Origin: CAVVSQ01 sp963848825 | GTDB lineage: Bacteria; Planctomycetota; Planctomycetia; Gemmatales; Gemmataceae | Assembly: GCA_963848825.1 (NCBI GenBank) | Contig: CAWKFA010000008.1 | Span: 124,001-188,000, forward strand | Length of the DNA stretch: 64,000 nt | Direction: 5' to 3' | Shown: positions 63,114-64,000 of the stretch, piece by piece | Layout: every line of letters starts with the position of its first letter | Numbering within the stretch: the stretch's first letter is position 1 | Notes under the pieces: generated by a model | Database searches by the model: none | Told to the model about the DNA's origin: nothing | What the model saw: the letters and a program-made list of their open reading frames with translations, nothing else | Program-made: the position numbers and the translations under genes

Positions 63114-64000
63114 TCAAGCGCTGGCGGGCGCTGTCGCCTGGACGCGCAGGTCTCCCTCGCGCCGCGTAACGCCGACGCGATCCAGGTATTCACACAGCGG
63201 CACCGCGAATTTTCGCGAGGTGCCAAGGAGATCGCGGATCTCCGCCACGGTCGTGCCGGTGCCGGTTTGCAGCCTGGCAGTTACGCGCCGGCGCATATCG
63301 GCCTCGGCATCCGCATGCAAATAAATATCAGCCACGATGTGCACCAGAAAACCTTCGGCGACGCAAACGTCAAACAGGTCCTTGAGGCTGGCCGCATTGC
63401 CGCCGGCGGCGCCCGCGAAGCTGGCGGGATCGGGAGGCGCGAAGCCCGCGGCCGCATACGCGGCCACTACTTTGTCCTTGAGCTTGCGCAGGCTGGCGCT
63501 CAGCTTGGGCTTGAAGTCCGCCCGTGCCACGCGCCGCAGGTCCCCCACGAGCTTTTTGGCTTCGAGCAGCCTGTCCACGGCCGCGCTCACGAGCTGATCG
63601 TCGCCAACATAATTGAGCCCAGATTGCACTTTCTGCCGGTCATGGGTCGTCATGAGCGGCGTTTCCTCGTGGAGGCGGGCGAGGGCCTGGAGAATGCGGT
63701 CGTCCAGCTCCTTGACCATGTCGGCGTGCAAAAGGACTTGCCGGGCCGGGCTGATCGTGATGCTGACGAGTGTGCCGTCGCCTTTCATGCGGGCGATTAA
63801 TTCGAGCGCCTGGTCTGGGGCGAGATTGGCGCCGCGCACCAGGTCGGCCTGGGTAAAACCCGCGAAAGCGCCGAACCAGGCTACCGTCAGGGCACGCTCC
63901 TGGGGCGTGCCTGTCCAAAGCTTTTCGATGCGTTCCAAAACTTCGTAGTGGCGCCGGCGTACTTTTTTCGCGACCGGTTGCAGCACCTGGCCGCCGCCCA
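63114..64000 (-). CDS. selB: Selenocysteine-specific elongation factor SelB, C-terminal part (5' end outside window)
   Basis: About 295 residues, open at the window edge. The segment is the winged-helix array of SelB: 'GFTQADLVRGANLAPDQALE', 'VLLHADMVKELDDRILQALA', 'FLVHIVADIYLHADAEADMR' and the diagnostic end 'IRDLLGTSRKFAVPLCEYLD' with 'GVTRREGD'. The last two winged helices bind the SECIS stem-loop in mRNA downstream of a UGA codon. The GTPase domains lie beyond the window. It is followed by selA after 64 bases. Confidence 0.9.
   Translation of the reverse strand, partial: GGGQVLQPVAKKVRRRHYEVLERIEKLWTGTPQERALTVAWFGAFAGFTQADLVRGANLAPDQALELIARMKGDGTLVSITISPARQVLLHADMVKELDDRILQALARLHEETPLMTTHDRQKVQSGLNYVGDDQLVSAAVDRLLEAKKLVGDLRRVARADFKPKLSASLRKLKDKVVAAYAAAGFAPPDPASFAGAAGGNAASLKDLFDVCVAEGFLVHIVADIYLHADAEADMRRRVTARLQTGTGTTVAEIRDLLGTSRKFAVPLCEYLDRVGVTRREGDLRVQATAPASA

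Overview
The window looks like a piece of a Planctomycetota chromosome, probably Gemmatales/Gemmataceae-like. The signs are: surface proteins with an N-terminal LEPR-XLL-type motif (two genes); a large dehydrogenase/HEAT/c-type haem protein; an ECF sigma factor fused to a membrane segment and WD40 repeats; TPR-glycosyltransferase fusions; an FGE-like (SUMF) protein; a TAT-exported Gfo/Idh/MocA oxidoreductase; and a high-GC sequence with Shine-Dalgarno starts. No phage and no complete mobile element is visible.

A general caution applies to every entry. More than 20 genes are split between reading frames, with roughly 60 apparent single-base frame changes in 64 kb. They hit essential genes (polA, selA) as well as accessory ones, and both sides of each break still read as well-conserved protein; several sit on homopolymers. 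I read this as mainly indel error in the sequence, not gene decay. Split genes are annotated as single loci with approximate break points.

Layout. 1-7.5 kb: end of a beta-propeller protein, an intergenic repeat block, a haem-binding dehydrogenase-like protein, a G1 (glutamic) peptidase and a TPR/GT9-like protein. 7.5-16 kb: tRNA-Thr(CGT), a coiled-coil membrane protein, then the housekeeping run polA-coaE-rho and a dienelactone-hydrolase-like enzyme. 16.3-28.7 kb: a complete chemosensory cluster, REC-cheA-cheW-mcp-HEAT-cheR-cheB-REC-cheC-hybrid kinase. Its receptor is wholly soluble and has no recognisable ligand domain, so the HEAT-repeat protein and the PAS/GAF kinase are candidate inputs. 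28.7-29.1 kb: REP-like repeats.

29.1-45.7 kb is the most unusual part. A TolC-like outer-membrane channel with a small exported partner diverges from three membrane-fusion-type proteins: GAF-HlyD, HlyD with a WD40 propeller inserted in it, and a PqqD/M50-protease/HlyD fusion. They are followed by a very large LEPR-XLL surface protein with a C-terminal membrane anchor, and 13 bases later by a BarA-like hybrid histidine kinase. No ABC or RND motor is present. My inference is a dedicated export and surface-display locus for the large protein, with its own two-component regulation.

45.8-64 kb: a GGCT-like enzyme; a SPINDLY-type TPR/O-GlcNAc-transferase-like protein; a glycine-rich RNA-binding protein with a good terminator; apbE; a SUMF protein lacking the FGE cysteines; a TAT oxidoreductase; an ISL3-type transposase fragment; a very large sigma/WD40/TPR-like gene; an acyl-CoA dehydrogenase; a small CxxC protein; rpsU; and selA with the 3' part of selB, so the organism probably makes selenoproteins. 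Two copies of a long inverted-repeat element (31.7 kb and 61.0 kb) differ by one 30-base internal insertion/deletion.
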